Below, in pieces: positions 1 to 9,919 of a stretch of 64,000 bases of DNA. Numbering within the stretch: the stretch's first letter is position 1; each line of letters starts with the position of its first letter. This DNA is from Microvirga arvi. Lineage in GTDB: Bacteria > Pseudomonadota > Alphaproteobacteria > Rhizobiales > Beijerinckiaceae. Position numbers and translations under genes: made by a program. The stretch covers positions 82,657 through 146,656 of the forward strand of contig NZ_JAFEMD010000009.1 in the NCBI RefSeq assembly GCF_016892765.1, read 5' to 3'. A model generated the notes under the pieces. The model was not told where the DNA came from and ran no database searches. It was given only the letters and a program-made list of their open reading frames with translations.

Positions 1-663
1 GCGGCCTGCCGGAATGCCGGCACGAGCGGCTGCGGCCACATCCTCGACGGAGCGGCCAGTGCGCTCGGCATTGGCGGCGTCGAGCTGCTTCAGGCGGTCC
101 GTGGCGATGCGCCCCGGCGCGATGGCGTTCACGGTGACTCCGGAGGACGCCACCTCGCTTGACAGGGTCTTGCCCCAGCCCACGAGAGCGGGACGGATGG
201 CATTCGAGATGGCAAGGTTCGGAATGGGCTGGATCACGCCGGACGAGATCACCGAGATGATGCGGCCGAACTTGCGTTCGATCATCCCGGGCAGCAACTG
301 ATCGGCGATCCGCACGAGATTGACGAACATGGCGTCGAACGATTGGCGCCATTGATCAGACGACACGCCCTGCGCCTTACCGGGCGGCGGCCCGCCGCTG
401 TTGAGCACGAGGATGTCAACGCCACCGAAAGCTGCCGTCACATCCTTGACCAAGGTATCGACCTGATCGACCTTGCCGGTATCGCAGACGAGCGGAAGCA
501 CGTCCCGACCGATCTTGTCGGCAGCGGCCTTCGAGCCCTCCATTGTGCGGCTGGCGATGGCGACGCGGGCGCCCTCCTCCGCCAACCCCTGAGCGATGCC
601 GAAGCCTAAGCCCTTGCTCGCGCCCAGCACGAGCGCGCGCTTTCCTTCCAAACCTGTTTTCAT
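1..663 (-). CDS. SDR family oxidoreductase (partial, runs off the left edge)
   Basis: A short-chain dehydrogenase/reductase; the first 221 residues are visible and the C-terminus lies outside the window. The Rossmann nucleotide motif is ALVLGASKGLGFGIA (res 10-24), followed by LVLNSGGPP (res 86-94) and the strand GRIISVISSG (res 133-142) with the candidate catalytic Ser. Where classical SDRs have YxxxK this protein has SNAIR (Ser153, Arg157), so the usual Tyr and Lys are absent. This fits the BKR-like SDR group that lacks a perfect catalytic tetrad. The ATG follows AGAGGAG, and the gene lies 21 bases downstream of the DapA-like gene, so the two probably form one transcript. The substrate is unknown. 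Confidence 0.85.
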   Translation of the reverse strand, partial: MKTGLEGKRALVLGASKGLGFGIAQGLAEEGARVAIASRTMEGSKAAADKIGRDVLPLVCDTGKVDQVDTLVKDVTAAFGGVDILVLNSGGPPPGKAQGVSSDQWRQSFDAMFVNLVRIADQLLPGMIERKFGRIISVISSGVIQPIPNLAISNAIRPALVGWGKTLSSEVASSGVTVNAIAPGRIATDRLKQLDAANAERTGRSVEDVAAAARAGIPAGR

Positions 664-684
664 TCCTGAAGAACTCCTCTGTTC

Positions 685-1608
685 TTACGAGCGCTCGATG
701 CGCTCCATGAGCCATTCAATATCGGCAATCGTCTCCGGGCTCAGCTTCGGCCCAGGCTTGCGCAGCGTATCGGTTGCGATAATGCCGCGCCGCTTGAGCA
801 CGTACTTGCGCACCGCCAGCCCCACGCCGGGCTGCGTCTCATAGCGCACCAGCGGCAGGTGGCGATCGAAGAGATCGTGCGCTTCCTTCCGCTTGCCTTG
901 GTTGATGAGGTTGACCACACCGACCAGCATCTCGGGATAGGCATAGCCGGTCATGGCGCCGTCGGCGCCGCGCTCCATCTCGAAGGGCAGGAACATGCCA
1001 CCGTTGCCGCAGAGGAACGAGACGCGACGCACTTGGCCGGCATCGCTCGCACGGCGCAAGGTCGTGATCTTGTCAAGGCCTGGCCAGTCCTCATGCTTGA
1101 GCATGACACAGGAGGGGCTCTGCTCGATAATACGCATGATCACCTTTGGCGTCATGACAACGTTTGTCGTCAGCGGGTAGTCCTGGATCACCCACGGCAC
1201 ATCCGTGCCGATGGCTTCCACCGCATCGGCGTAGTAAGACACGATCTGGTCATCGGTCTTGAGGGTTGACGGCGGAGCAATCATGACGCCGGCCGCGCCT
1301 GCATCCATGACCTTGGAGGAGAGGCCCGACATGGCGGCAAACCCCGCCGCCGAAACGCCGACGATGACGGGAACACGCCCCGCCACCGTGGCAATGACCT
1401 GACGGGCGAAGGCCAGCGCCTCGTCGGCTGCCAGCTTGGGCGCCTCGCCCATGATGCCGAGAATGGTCAGTCCGGTGGCCCCGGCCTTCAGATAGGCCTC
1501 GACCATCCGGTCGGTCGAGGCGACGTCCACCCGCCCATCACTCTCGAAGGGCGTGGGGCAGATGACGTAGACGCCGGCGGCAGAACTCGTGAGCAAGGCT
1601 TCCTCCAT
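685..1608 (-). CDS. Dihydrodipicolinate synthase (DapA)-family aldolase/lyase
   Basis: A 307-residue class I aldolase of the DapA/N-acetylneuraminate lyase superfamily, close to the usual ~300-residue length. GIMGE (res 51-55) matches the GxxGE carboxylate-binding motif, QDYP (142-145) sits where the catalytic Tyr is expected, and MLKHED carries the Schiff-base Lys (Lys171). The family joins or splits pyruvate-type donors. Pairing with a downstream SDR gene on the same strand suggests catabolism of a sugar acid or hydroxy acid rather than lysine synthesis, but this is inference. It should not be called dapA without further support. Confidence 0.85.
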   Translation of the reverse strand: MEEALLTSSAAGVYVICPTPFESDGRVDVASTDRMVEAYLKAGATGLTILGIMGEAPKLAADEALAFARQVIATVAGRVPVIVGVSAAGFAAMSGLSSKVMDAGAAGVMIAPPSTLKTDDQIVSYYADAVEAIGTDVPWVIQDYPLTTNVVMTPKVIMRIIEQSPSCVMLKHEDWPGLDKITTLRRASDAGQVRRVSFLCGNGGMFLPFEMERGADGAMTGYAYPEMLVGVVNLINQGKRKEAHDLFDRHLPLVRYETQPGVGLAVRKYVLKRRGIIATDTLRKPGPKLSPETIADIEWLMERIERS

Positions 1609-1692
1609 GGCAGAGCTTGGTGAGGGATCAGGGGACCCCTCTTACACCTGCTTGCCGCGGGACGCACTACCCAAGCTGAGCCGGCAGAGCCT

Positions 1693-1866
1693 TCAGCTTC
1701 GGCCGGAGCCGCTTTTTTTGCCGCCGCCCTCCTGCTTGTTGACAGTGGCCCAGGCCCGCCGCTCGGCCTCCTTCTCCGAAAGCCCGTGTTTCTCGTAAGA
1801 TTCCTCGATATGCTCGGCCTTCCGCTTCTGCTTGTCCGTATAGGCCGACTTGTCACCGCGGGACAT
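1693..1866 (-). CDS. Conserved 57-residue hydrophilic protein (MSRGDK family)
   Basis: A small gene read directly from the minus strand: it starts MSRGDKSAYTDKQKRKAEHI, continues with a charged helix (EKEAERRAWATVNKQ) and ends in a Gly/Lys/Ser-rich tail (GGGKKSGSGRS). An AAGGAG SD lies just upstream of the ATG. Proteins of this appearance are common in Hyphomicrobiales and are often labelled 'plasmid stabilization protein' without experimental support. The composition (Lys/Glu rich, no hydrophobic core) suggests a nucleic-acid-binding or largely helical small protein. Its function is unknown. Confidence 0.8.
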   Translation of the reverse strand: MSRGDKSAYTDKQKRKAEHIEESYEKHGLSEKEAERRAWATVNKQEGGGKKSGSGRS

Positions 1867-1971
1867 GGCGCGCTCCTTAGCTATCGTTGGTGCCTTCGGG
1901 ATGCCTCCCTTCAGGGTTCATCCCTCCGGATTCAACCGAATAGCCGGAGCGCAGTTCCTAAACTGTGTTTG

Positions 1972-4758
1972 CTAACCGCTATTGCGCAGGCCAGCCGCGA
2001 TGCCGTTGATCGACAGATGGATCCCCTGCACGACCTGCTCGTCCGCATCGCCGGACCGATGGCGCTTCAGCAACTCGATCTGAAGATGGTTCAGTGGATC
2101 GAGATAGGGGAAACGGTTGCGGATGGAGCGAGCCAGAAGCGGATTGCCGTCCAGCAGCGATTCCTGCTGCATGATGGCCAGCAGTTGCCTGATCGAATCC
2201 TCCCATTCGTGACGCAGGCGCGGGAAGATGGCGTTGCGCAGCGCCTCGTCCTCGACAAGCTTCGCATAGCGAGAGGCGATGGCGATGTTGCTCTTGGCCA
2301 GCACCATGTCCATGTTCGAGAGCAGCGCCTGAAAGAAGGGCCACTCACGGTACATCTCCTGCAGCAGCGCCAAACCCGCATCCGGCCGCTTTTCGAGCCA
2401 GGCATTGACGGCGGAGCCGAAGCCGTACCAGCCGGGAAGCATGAGGCGGCACTGCGCCCAGCCGAACACCCATGGAATGGCGCGCAGATCCTCGATGCGA
2501 CGGGAATTCGAGCGCGAGGCCGGCCTGCTGCCGATATTCAGATTGGCGATCTCACCGATCACGGTCGATTCCCAGAAGTATCGTTCGAACCCTTCCGTTT
2601 CGTAGACAAGCGCGCGGTAAGCCTTGAAGGCGCTGTTCGAGAGCTCTTCCATGGCCTGCAGATATTCCTCCCGGGGCGCGGGCTGGCCGGAATGCAGCAG
2701 GGAGGCTTCAAGGGTTGCGGCCGCAAGGATTTCGAGGTTGCGGCGCCCGAGGTCGGGGTTCGAGTATTTGCCGGCGATGACCTCGCCCTGTTCCGTGATG
2801 CGGATCGCGCCCTGCACTGCGCCGCCCGGCTGCGCCAAGATGGCCTGATAGCTCGGTCCGCCGCCGCGTCCGACAGACCCGCCGCGACCATGGAAGAGGC
2901 GAAGCGCAACGCCGTGGCGCTTGAAGACATCGATCAGCTCGATCTCGGCCTTATAGAGTTCCCAGCCGGAGGTAAGGAACCCGCCATCCTTGTTGCTGTC
3001 GGAATAGCCGAGCATCACTTCCTGTGCCTGGCCGCGGCTGCGCAGAAGGCGCATGTAGTCGGGCAGCGCGAAAAGCGCATCCATCACATGGCTGCAATGG
3101 CGCAGATCCGCGATGGTCTCGAAGAGCGGGATGATGTTGACATGCATCTCGCCTTCGCGCGGACGGAGGAGGCCTGCTTCCTTGAGGAGCAGTGCCACTT
3201 CCAGAATATCAGACGGGTCGCTTGCCTTGGAGATCACATAGTTCGGCACGGCCACGCGGCCATAGCGGCGGTGCGCCTCCGCCGCCTCGTGCACAATGGC
3301 GAGTTCGGATGAGGTCTCCGGTGAGTATTCCAGATACGGCGAGGTCAGCAGACGCGGCGTTCTGATCTCCTCCAGGAGCAGCCCGACACGCCGTTCCTCC
3401 GACAGGTTCTCATAACCCGTGCCCGGCATGGCCTTTTCGAACAGCTCCGCCACGACGCGCTGATGAACATCGGAATTCTGACGCATGTCGAGGCTTGCCA
3501 GGTGAAAGCCGAAGACATCGACGGCACGGCGCAGTTTTCGCAGGCGGCCTCGCGCGAGCGATCCTGATCCGTTCGACAGCAGCGAGCGGTGCAGGATCGA
3601 CAGATCGCCGGCAAACTCCTCGACGCCGGCATAGGCTGGCGCCTGCCCCACCGCATGGCGCGCGATATCGCCATGACCGAAAGCGGTGGCTGTTGCGGCA
3701 AGTCGTGCATAGATGCCGGTAATGGCGCGGCGATAGGGTTCATCCTTACGATGAGGCGATGAATCGGGTGAGGCCTTGGCGAGTTCCTGCACCTGCTCCG
3801 ATACGTTCACATAGCGGGCATCGAGAGACAGCTCGGCTCCGAGGCAATGCAGCTCCTCCAAGTAGAAGCCGAGTGCATGCTTGCTCTGCAACAGAAGAGC
3901 CTGCCGCAGCGCGTCCGCCGTCACGAACGGATTGCCGTCGCGGTCGCCGCCGATCCAGCTGCCCATGCGCAGGAAAGGCGGAAGTTCAATGGTCTCCCAG
4001 AGAGGATCCATGGCTGCGAGCTGATCCTCCAGGGAGGCATAGACCCGCGGCAGCTCCTTGAAGAAGGTATAATCGTAGTAAGAGAGGCCGTTCATCACCT
4101 CATCGATCACTTTCAGCCGGTTGCGGCGCAGGATGCTGGTCTGCCAGAGAGTCAGGATTGCGCGACGCAAGCTCTCCTGGCAGGCGGTTTCCTCTTCCGG
4201 CGTCAGGCTCTGACGATCCCTCTGCGCCAGGATCTGCGAGATCTCCATCTCCCGATCGATGGTGCTCTTGCGGCGCACCTCGGTCGGATGGGCCGTCAGG
4301 ACGGGACAGACCAGGGCGGACGAGAAGAAGGCCTGCAGGGCAGACTGGCTGATGCCGGCTTCCCGCACGAGCTTGAGCGCCCGGGCGAGCGTCCCCTCCC
4401 GCGGAACCGCAGCCGCTATTGCATGGGCGCCAGCCATGGCATGGGCACGGGAGCGCCGGACGTGATGCTGGTCCTCGGCGAGGTTCGCCAGATGAGAGAA
4501 ATAGCTGTAGGCACGGATGATCTGATTCGTGCGGCCCCGCGAGAGGCTGTTCAGGATGGTTTCAAGCTCCTGGCGTGCCGCCTCGTCCTCGTCACGGTGG
4601 AAGCGGAGCGAGGTCTGGCGGATGCGCTCCACGATTTCGAAAGCAGCCTCCCCTTCCTGCTCGCGAATCGTATCGCCGAGCAGGCGCCCGAGGAGCCGGA
4701 TATCGTCGCGAAGGGGAAAGTCCTTCTCAGGCGTGACGTCGGGGTTGATCAGGGACAT
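1972..4758 (-). CDS. ppc: Phosphoenolpyruvate carboxylase
   Basis: A 928-residue PEP carboxylase, which adds bicarbonate to PEP to give oxaloacetate (anaplerosis). Family hallmarks are [12 protein letters not shown] with the catalytic His (~res 150), [15 protein letters not shown] (~264), the glycine loop [17 protein letters not shown] (~617), the [11 protein letters not shown] segment, and a C-terminus [14 protein letters not shown] resembling the canonical end of the enzyme. An upstream in-frame ATG exists at 4830, but the start at 4758 ([14 protein letters not shown]) gives the usual family length. It is transcribed alone, with Hsp70 upstream on the same strand. Confidence 0.97.
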   Translation of the reverse strand: MSLINPDVTPEKDFPLRDDIRLLGRLLGDTIREQEGEAAFEIVERIRQTSLRFHRDEDEAARQELETILNSLSRGRTNQIIRAYSYFSHLANLAEDQHHVRRSRAHAMAGAHAIAAAVPREGTLARALKLVREAGISQSALQAFFSSALVCPVLTAHPTEVRRKSTIDREMEISQILAQRDRQSLTPEEETACQESLRRAILTLWQTSILRRNRLKVIDEVMNGLSYYDYTFFKELPRVYASLEDQLAAMDPLWETIELPPFLRMGSWIGGDRDGNPFVTADALRQALLLQSKHALGFYLEELHCLGAELSLDARYVNVSEQVQELAKASPDSSPHRKDEPYRRAITGIYARLAATATAFGHGDIARHAVGQAPAYAGVEEFAGDLSILHRSLLSNGSGSLARGRLRKLRRAVDVFGFHLASLDMRQNSDVHQRVVAELFEKAMPGTGYENLSEERRVGLLLEEIRTPRLLTSPYLEYSPETSSELAIVHEAAEAHRRYGRVAVPNYVISKASDPSDILEVALLLKEAGLLRPREGEMHVNIIPLFETIADLRHCSHVMDALFALPDYMRLLRSRGQAQEVMLGYSDSNKDGGFLTSGWELYKAEIELIDVFKRHGVALRLFHGRGGSVGRGGGPSYQAILAQPGGAVQGAIRITEQGEVIAGKYSNPDLGRRNLEILAAATLEASLLHSGQPAPREEYLQAMEELSNSAFKAYRALVYETEGFERYFWESTVIGEIANLNIGSRPASRSNSRRIEDLRAIPWVFGWAQCRLMLPGWYGFGSAVNAWLEKRPDAGLALLQEMYREWPFFQALLSNMDMVLAKSNIAIASRYAKLVEDEALRNAIFPRLRHEWEDSIRQLLAIMQQESLLDGNPLLARSIRNRFPYLDPLNHLQIELLKRHRSGDADEQVVQGIHLSINGIAAGLRNSG

Positions 4759-4850
4759 GGGAGGCTCTCGCTTAGAGCGCGTTTGCTGCAGCGCGAAATA
4801 AACCCCTTTCCGCGGCCCGGGCAAGCGCAATTAAATTCCAAGCTTCGCCT

Positions 4851-6161
4851 TTAGTTTGTCACGGCCCAGCGGCCCGGTTCCTCGGTCTGCCCGATGAGAG
4901 CAAGGCCATAGGCAATGGATTCGAACTGGTCCGCGGAGGTCAGGCGGCTTTCGCCGAACCGGTTCACGAACAGGCGGCGGATCGCGGGAACGAAGGATGT
5001 GCCGCCCGTGAGGAAGACCCTTTCGATCTCGTCAGGCTTCACGCCGGCTTTGGCGAGCGCCTCATCCACCGTGCCGGCGATCTTCCGGACGTCCTCGTCA
5101 ATCCAGCTCTCGAAATCGGCGCGGGCAATTCGGGCGTGAATGTCGACGCTCCCACCTTGGAAGCGGAAATCCGTCTCCTCCTGGCTCGAGAGTGCCACCT
5201 TCGCTGAGGACACGGCACGATAAAGGTCAAAGCCTAGATCGTATTCAATGATGTCAATGAACTGTTCAAGCGGCTCGGGCTCCAGCGCGGTGCGGACGAG
5301 TTCGCGCAGCTCTTTCAGATCGCCACTGCCCTTCATCAGTGCGAGCTGGTTCCAGCGGGCGAAGTTGGCGTAGTAGTGGTTGGGAACCGAGAGGATCTTG
5401 CCCATGGAGCGGTAGTGACCGCCCTTGCCGAGGCGGGGCGAGACCACCCGGTCGACAATCCGGTAGTCGAAGGCATCGCCGGCAATCCCGATGCCTGCAT
5501 GGCCCAAGGGCTCGGCCCGCAGCACTCCGCCTGCTTTGGAGAAGCGCATCACGGAAAAGTCGCTGGTGCCTCCGCCGAAATCAGCCACGAGCACGGTCGC
5601 ATCGTGATCGAGCTGCCGCGCATAGAAGAAGGCGGCTCCTACCGGCTCGTAGACATAGCGGGCATGCTCCGCCCCAAGCCTGCCGAAGGCCGCCCGGTAG
5701 CGCTGCATGGCGAGATCGTCGTCTGGATTGTAGCCGGCGAACCGGACCGGCCGCCCGATAATCACATTCCGTGCGCCCCAATCCAGGCGTGAGCCGCCAT
5801 GGCGCACGAGAGTGCGCAGGAAGGTGCTCAAGAGATCCTCGAAGCCGTAGCGCTCCCGAAAGATGCGGGTCTCCTTGAAGGTCGAACTCGCTGCAAAGGT
5901 CTTGAAGGACTGGATGAACCGATGGGCATGGAGACCCTCCAAGAACTGGTCGATGGCCCAGGGACCACCCTCGACCTGGGTTCGGAGACCATTGCCGTGC
6001 CGCTCGTCCCAGAAGCAGAGGGCGGTCACATAGACTTTGAGGCCCTCGCCTCCGTGCTCAAAGGTCAGGGCCTCGACACGCCCGTCCGGGGTTGCAATGG
6101 CCACGACCGTGTTGCTGGTGCCGAAATCGATGCCGATGGACAAATCGTTGGACGGGGGCAT
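4851..6161 (-). CDS. Hsp70-family chaperone-like ATPase (YegD type)
   Basis: A 436-residue actin/Hsp70-fold protein with the phosphate-1 motif IGIDFGTSNTVVAI near the N-terminus, phosphate-2 VLVADFGGGTSDFSV and adenosine motif VFLTGGTSFVPAIRRL. It is far shorter than DnaK because it ends after the nucleotide-binding domain and has no substrate-binding domain; this is the architecture of the YegD group. Its role is poorly known. The start at 6161 follows AGG in GAGGTCTCC. It is divergent from tex, with about 180 bases between the two starts that must hold both promoters. Confidence 0.88.
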   Translation of the reverse strand: MPPSNDLSIGIDFGTSNTVVAIATPDGRVEALTFEHGGEGLKVYVTALCFWDERHGNGLRTQVEGGPWAIDQFLEGLHAHRFIQSFKTFAASSTFKETRIFRERYGFEDLLSTFLRTLVRHGGSRLDWGARNVIIGRPVRFAGYNPDDDLAMQRYRAAFGRLGAEHARYVYEPVGAAFFYARQLDHDATVLVADFGGGTSDFSVMRFSKAGGVLRAEPLGHAGIGIAGDAFDYRIVDRVVSPRLGKGGHYRSMGKILSVPNHYYANFARWNQLALMKGSGDLKELRELVRTALEPEPLEQFIDIIEYDLGFDLYRAVSSAKVALSSQEETDFRFQGGSVDIHARIARADFESWIDEDVRKIAGTVDEALAKAGVKPDEIERVFLTGGTSFVPAIRRLFVNRFGESRLTSADQFESIAYGLALIGQTEEPGRWAVTN

Positions 6162-6343
6162 GGAGACCTCGGAAACGGCCGTGAAGGGCCGGATGGTCTA
6201 TACGCCTCGGCTTCCGGAGCCAAGAGGGAACATCGAAAAACCGTTTCTCTTCAGGCGCTGCGACCCCGGTGCTGTGGACGGGCCGTTGACCCGCGATGGC
6301 CCGCACCGTAGAAGCCGCGCCTCACGCTTTTTCGGAGACTTTC

Positions 6344-8683
6344 ATGCTATCCATAGGTCAGCGCATCGCGGACGAACTGAATGTTCAGGAGTGGCAGGTC
6401 AAGGCGGCCATCGGGCTGCTCGACGGCGGTTCGACCGTGCCCTTCATCGCGCGCTACCGCAAGGAAGTTACCGGCACCCTGGACGATGCCCAGCTGCGCA
6501 CCCTCGAAGAGCGTCTGCGCTACCTGCGCGAGATGGAGGACCGCCGCAAGTCCATCCTCGACAGCATCCGCGAGCAGGGCAAGCTCACCGATGAGCTGGC
6601 TCTTCAGATCAACACCGCAGATACCAAGGCGCGGCTGGAAGACCTCTACCTGCCCTACAAGCCCAAGCGCCGCACCAAGGCGCAGATTGCCAAGGAAGCC
6701 GGCCTTGAGCCGCTGGCCGACCTGCTCCTGGGCGAGCCCACCCGGGAGCCGAAAGAGGCTGCGGCTGCTTTCGTAAGTCTGGAAAAGGAGATTGCTACGC
6801 CGGAGGCGGCACTGGAAGGCGCGCGCTCCATTCTGGTCGAGCGTTTCGCAGAGAACGCCGAACTTCTCGGTGCCCTGCGCGAGATTTATTGGGAGCGTGG
6901 CAGCCTCGCCTCCAAGGTGCGCGACGGCAAGAAGACGGACGGTGCCAAGTTCGCCGATTACTTCGATTTCGCCGAGCCGCTGCCGAAGCTGCCCTCCCAC
7001 CGTATCCTCGCGCTCTTCCGGGGTGAGAAGGAGGAGATCCTCGATCTGCGCATGGAAGAGGACAAGGACAGCGCCGATCCCGGCTACGTCAGCCGCTACG
7101 AGGGCCGCGTCGCGCTCGCCTTCGGCATTGCCGATCAGGGCCGCCGCGGCGACAAGTGGCTTCTCGATACGGTGCGCTGGGCCTGGCGGACGAAGCTGCG
7201 CTTCTCCATCGAGCTCGATATGAAGATGAAGCTCTGGCAGCTCGCCGAGGATGAGGCGGTGAAGGTGTTCGCCGGCAACCTGCGCGACCTGCTGCTGGCG
7301 GCTCCCGCTGGCGCCCGCCCGACGCTCGGTCTCGATCCCGGCTACCGCACCGGCGTGAAGGTGGCCGTGGTCGATGCGACCGGAAAGGTGGTGGCCACCG
7401 ATACCATTTACCCGCACGAACCAAAACGCCAATGGGATGAATCCATCGCCACGCTGGCGCGGCTCTGCCGCGTGCACCGGGTCGAGCTGATCGCCATCGG
7501 CAATGGCACCGCCTCGCGCGAGACCGACAAGCTCGCCGCCGAACTCGTGTCGAAGCATCCGGACCTGAAGCTCACCAAGATCATGGTCTCGGAAGCGGGT
7601 GCCTCCGTCTATTCCGCATCGGCCTTTGCCAGCCAGGAACTGCCGGATCTCGATGTGTCGCTGCGCGGTGCCGTCTCCATCGCCCGGCGCCTGCAGGATC
7701 CGCTGGCCGAACTCGTGAAGATCGACCCGAAATCCATCGGCGTCGGCCAGTACCAGCACGATCTTGCCGAGTACAAGCTTTCCCGCTCCCTCGACGCGGT
7801 GGTGGAGGATTGCGTGAACGCCGTCGGAGTCGATCTCAACACCGCTTCCGCTCCGCTGCTCGCCCGCGTCTCGGGCCTCGGCGACTGGGTCGCGCAGAAC
7901 ATCGTCTCCCATCGTGATGCCAACGGCGCGTTCAAGACCCGCAAGGCGCTGACCAAGGTCTCAGGGCTTGGCCCGAAGACCTTCGAGCTGGCCGCAGGGT
8001 TCCTGCGCATCCCCAACGGCGACGACCCGCTCGATGCCTCCGGCGTCCACCCGGAAGCCTATCCGGTCGTGCGCCGCATTCTCGAAGCCACGAAGAGCGA
8101 TATCAAGGTAATGATCGGCAACGGCGCGGTGTTGAAGAAGCTCAACCCGCAAAGCTTCACCGACGAGAAATTCGGCGTCCCGACCGTGAAGGACATCCTG
8201 AGCGAGCTGGAGAAGCCGGGGCGCGATCCGCGCCCAGAGTTCAAGACCGCCACCTTCATGGAGGGGGTGGAGAAGATCGGTGATCTGAAGCCCGGCATGA
8301 TGCTGGAAGGCGTCGTCACCAACGTGGCCGCCTTCGGCGCCTTCGTGGATGTCGGCGTGCACCAGGATGGGCTCGTGCACATCTCGGCGCTCGCCGACAC
8401 CTTCGTGAAGGACCCGCGCACTGTCGTGAAGCCCGGCGATATCGTGAAGGTGAAGGTGCTTGAGGTGGATATTCCCCGCAAGCGCATCTCGCTGACCATG
8501 CGCATGACCGACCCGGCCGAGAAGCGCAGCTCGGGACGGCAGGAAGAAAACCGCGGGGCTTTCCAGAAGCATAAGGCCCAAGCGGAGCGGAAGCCCGCTG
8601 CACAAGCGCCCTCCTCCGGCGGCGCTCTAGCGGACGCTCTGCGCCGGGCGGCAATGGGCAACGACAAGGACACCCGGAAATGA
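6344..8683 (+). CDS. tex: Tex-family RNA-binding transcription accessory protein
   Basis: A 779-residue Tex protein. The order is: Tex N-terminal helical region (res 1-~200, with [11 protein letters not shown]), YqgF/RNaseH-like domain beginning [17 protein letters not shown] (~325), helix-hairpin-helix region ([15 protein letters not shown], ~506), and an S1 RNA-binding domain ([20 protein letters not shown], ~650-720), then a charged Lys/Ala tail. ATG 6344 has GGAG seven bases upstream and matches the family N-terminus [12 protein letters not shown]. An in-frame ATG at 6296 lacks an SD. Tex binds nucleic acids and is linked to transcription and stress tolerance in several bacteria. Confidence 0.96.
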   Translation: MLSIGQRIADELNVQEWQVKAAIGLLDGGSTVPFIARYRKEVTGTLDDAQLRTLEERLRYLREMEDRRKSILDSIREQGKLTDELALQINTADTKARLEDLYLPYKPKRRTKAQIAKEAGLEPLADLLLGEPTREPKEAAAAFVSLEKEIATPEAALEGARSILVERFAENAELLGALREIYWERGSLASKVRDGKKTDGAKFADYFDFAEPLPKLPSHRILALFRGEKEEILDLRMEEDKDSADPGYVSRYEGRVALAFGIADQGRRGDKWLLDTVRWAWRTKLRFSIELDMKMKLWQLAEDEAVKVFAGNLRDLLLAAPAGARPTLGLDPGYRTGVKVAVVDATGKVVATDTIYPHEPKRQWDESIATLARLCRVHRVELIAIGNGTASRETDKLAAELVSKHPDLKLTKIMVSEAGASVYSASAFASQELPDLDVSLRGAVSIARRLQDPLAELVKIDPKSIGVGQYQHDLAEYKLSRSLDAVVEDCVNAVGVDLNTASAPLLARVSGLGDWVAQNIVSHRDANGAFKTRKALTKVSGLGPKTFELAAGFLRIPNGDDPLDASGVHPEAYPVVRRILEATKSDIKVMIGNGAVLKKLNPQSFTDEKFGVPTVKDILSELEKPGRDPRPEFKTATFMEGVEKIGDLKPGMMLEGVVTNVAAFGAFVDVGVHQDGLVHISALADTFVKDPRTVVKPGDIVKVKVLEVDIPRKRISLTMRMTDPAEKRSSGRQEENRGAFQKHKAQAERKPAAQAPSSGGALADALRRAAMGNDKDTRK

Positions 8684-8734
8684 TGTCGACAGGGGCGGCT
8701 TGTCGCCGCCTCTGAACTGTTCTAGAAGCAAAGC

Positions 8735-8826
8735 GTCTCACGGGGAGCCTCTTGACGAGGCTGAGAGGCGGCCAGGCCGCCGACCCGTCGAACCTGATCC
8801 GGGTCATGCCGGCGGAGGGAATGAGC
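8735..8826 (+). promoter_or_regulatory. TPP riboswitch (THI element)
   Basis: The conserved THI-box cores are readable: CGGGGAGCC (8741-8749), GGCTGAGAGG (8759-8768), ACCCGTCGAACCTGATCC (8783-8800), GGGTCATGCCGGCGGAGGGA (8801-8820). Terminal CTCA/TGAG pairing closes P1. It lies 83 bases before thiB, so thiamine pyrophosphate should repress expression of the thiamine importer. No clear terminator follows, so control of translation initiation is a reasonable guess. Confidence 0.96.
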
Positions 8827-8908
8827 ATGCGACATCGCCATAAAAGCCATGCCCCGTGCAATCTGCGCCGCCAGTCCGGCCTGCCTCTTGCATGGGAGCG
8901 CCCTTAAG

Positions 8909-9913
8909 ATGTTACGCCGCCTTCTTCTCACTCTCGTTTCGCTCGGGCTCGCCACCGGCTTCGCCCAGGCTCAGACCAAGCCGACGCTCACCGTCTACAC
9001 CTACAGCTCGTTTGCCGGGAAATACGGCCCCGCCAAGACCATCAAGGAGCGGTTCGAGGCGACCTGCGGCTGCGAGCTCACCTGGGTCACCGCCGAGGAT
9101 GCGGGCAGCCTGCTCGGGCGCCTGCGCCTGGAGGGCGAGAACACGAAGGCCGATGCTGTCGTCGGCCTCGACATGAACCTCGTGGCCGAAGCGAAGTCCC
9201 TCAAGCTTTTTGCCCCGCACGGCACCGAAGTGAAGGATCTCTCGCTTCCCATCGAATGGAAGGACGACACGTTCGTCCCCTTCGACTGGGGCTACTATGC
9301 CTTTGTTTACGACGCCAACAAGCTCCCCAATCCGCCGAAGAGCCTGAAGGAACTCGTCGACAATCCGAACGGTCCGAAAGTGGTCCTGCAGGATCCCCGC
9401 ACCAGCGCGCCGGGCCTCGGCCTTCTGCTGTGGATGCAGAAAATCTATGGCGACAAGTCTGGCGAGGCCTGGGGCAAGCTGAAGCCCCGCATCGTCACCT
9501 TCACCAAGGGCTGGTCGGAGGCCTACGGCCTCTTCATGAAGGGCGAAGCTGACATGGTGATGTCCTACACCACGTCTCCGGCCTACCACATCGTCGCGGA
9601 GAAGAAGGACAACTACAAGGCTGCCGCCTTCACGGAAGGCCATTACCTTCATGTGGAGCTCGCCGGCATGACCCGCACGACGAAGCAGCCGGAACTAGCC
9701 AAGACCTTCATGGCCTTTGTTCTCAGTGAACCGTTCCAATCCACCATCCCTGAGACCAACTGGATGTATCCGGCGAAGAACCCGCCCTCCGGCACGCCGG
9801 CGGCTCTCAAGGGCATGATCGAGCCGAGCGAGGCGCTTCTCTTCACGCCTGAGGAGGTGCAGCAGAACCGCCGCGCCTTCACCGATGCCTGGCTCAACGC
9901 CACGGCACGCTGA
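8909..9913 (+). CDS. thiB: Thiamine ABC transporter, periplasmic substrate-binding protein
   Basis: A 334-residue secreted binding protein: signal peptide MLRRLLLTLVSLGLATGFAQA, mature start near QTKPTLTVYTYSSFAGKYGP, and the ThiB-like YTYxSF motif. It belongs to the extracellular iron/thiamine-binding (type II periplasmic) fold and captures thiamine and its phosphates. ATG 8909 has GGGAG upstream and places the signal peptide at the very N-terminus; an in-frame ATG at 8849 does not. It is the first gene of thiBPQ behind the TPP riboswitch, with six bases between its stop and the thiP start. Confidence 0.95.
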   Translation: MLRRLLLTLVSLGLATGFAQAQTKPTLTVYTYSSFAGKYGPAKTIKERFEATCGCELTWVTAEDAGSLLGRLRLEGENTKADAVVGLDMNLVAEAKSLKLFAPHGTEVKDLSLPIEWKDDTFVPFDWGYYAFVYDANKLPNPPKSLKELVDNPNGPKVVLQDPRTSAPGLGLLLWMQKIYGDKSGEAWGKLKPRIVTFTKGWSEAYGLFMKGEADMVMSYTTSPAYHIVAEKKDNYKAAAFTEGHYLHVELAGMTRTTKQPELAKTFMAFVLSEPFQSTIPETNWMYPAKNPPSGTPAALKGMIEPSEALLFTPEEVQQNRRAFTDAWLNATAR

Positions 9914-9919
9914 TCGCTC

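Noticed and set aside
1786..3312. 508-codon open frame on the plus strand opposite ppc
   Set aside because: It is an antisense shadow of a strongly supported ppc; the translation is low-complexity His/Arg/Gln-rich with no domain, typical of GC-rich DNA.
6347..7912. 521-codon open frame opposite tex
   Set aside because: Antisense to the conserved Tex domains, no recognisable motif, no SD.
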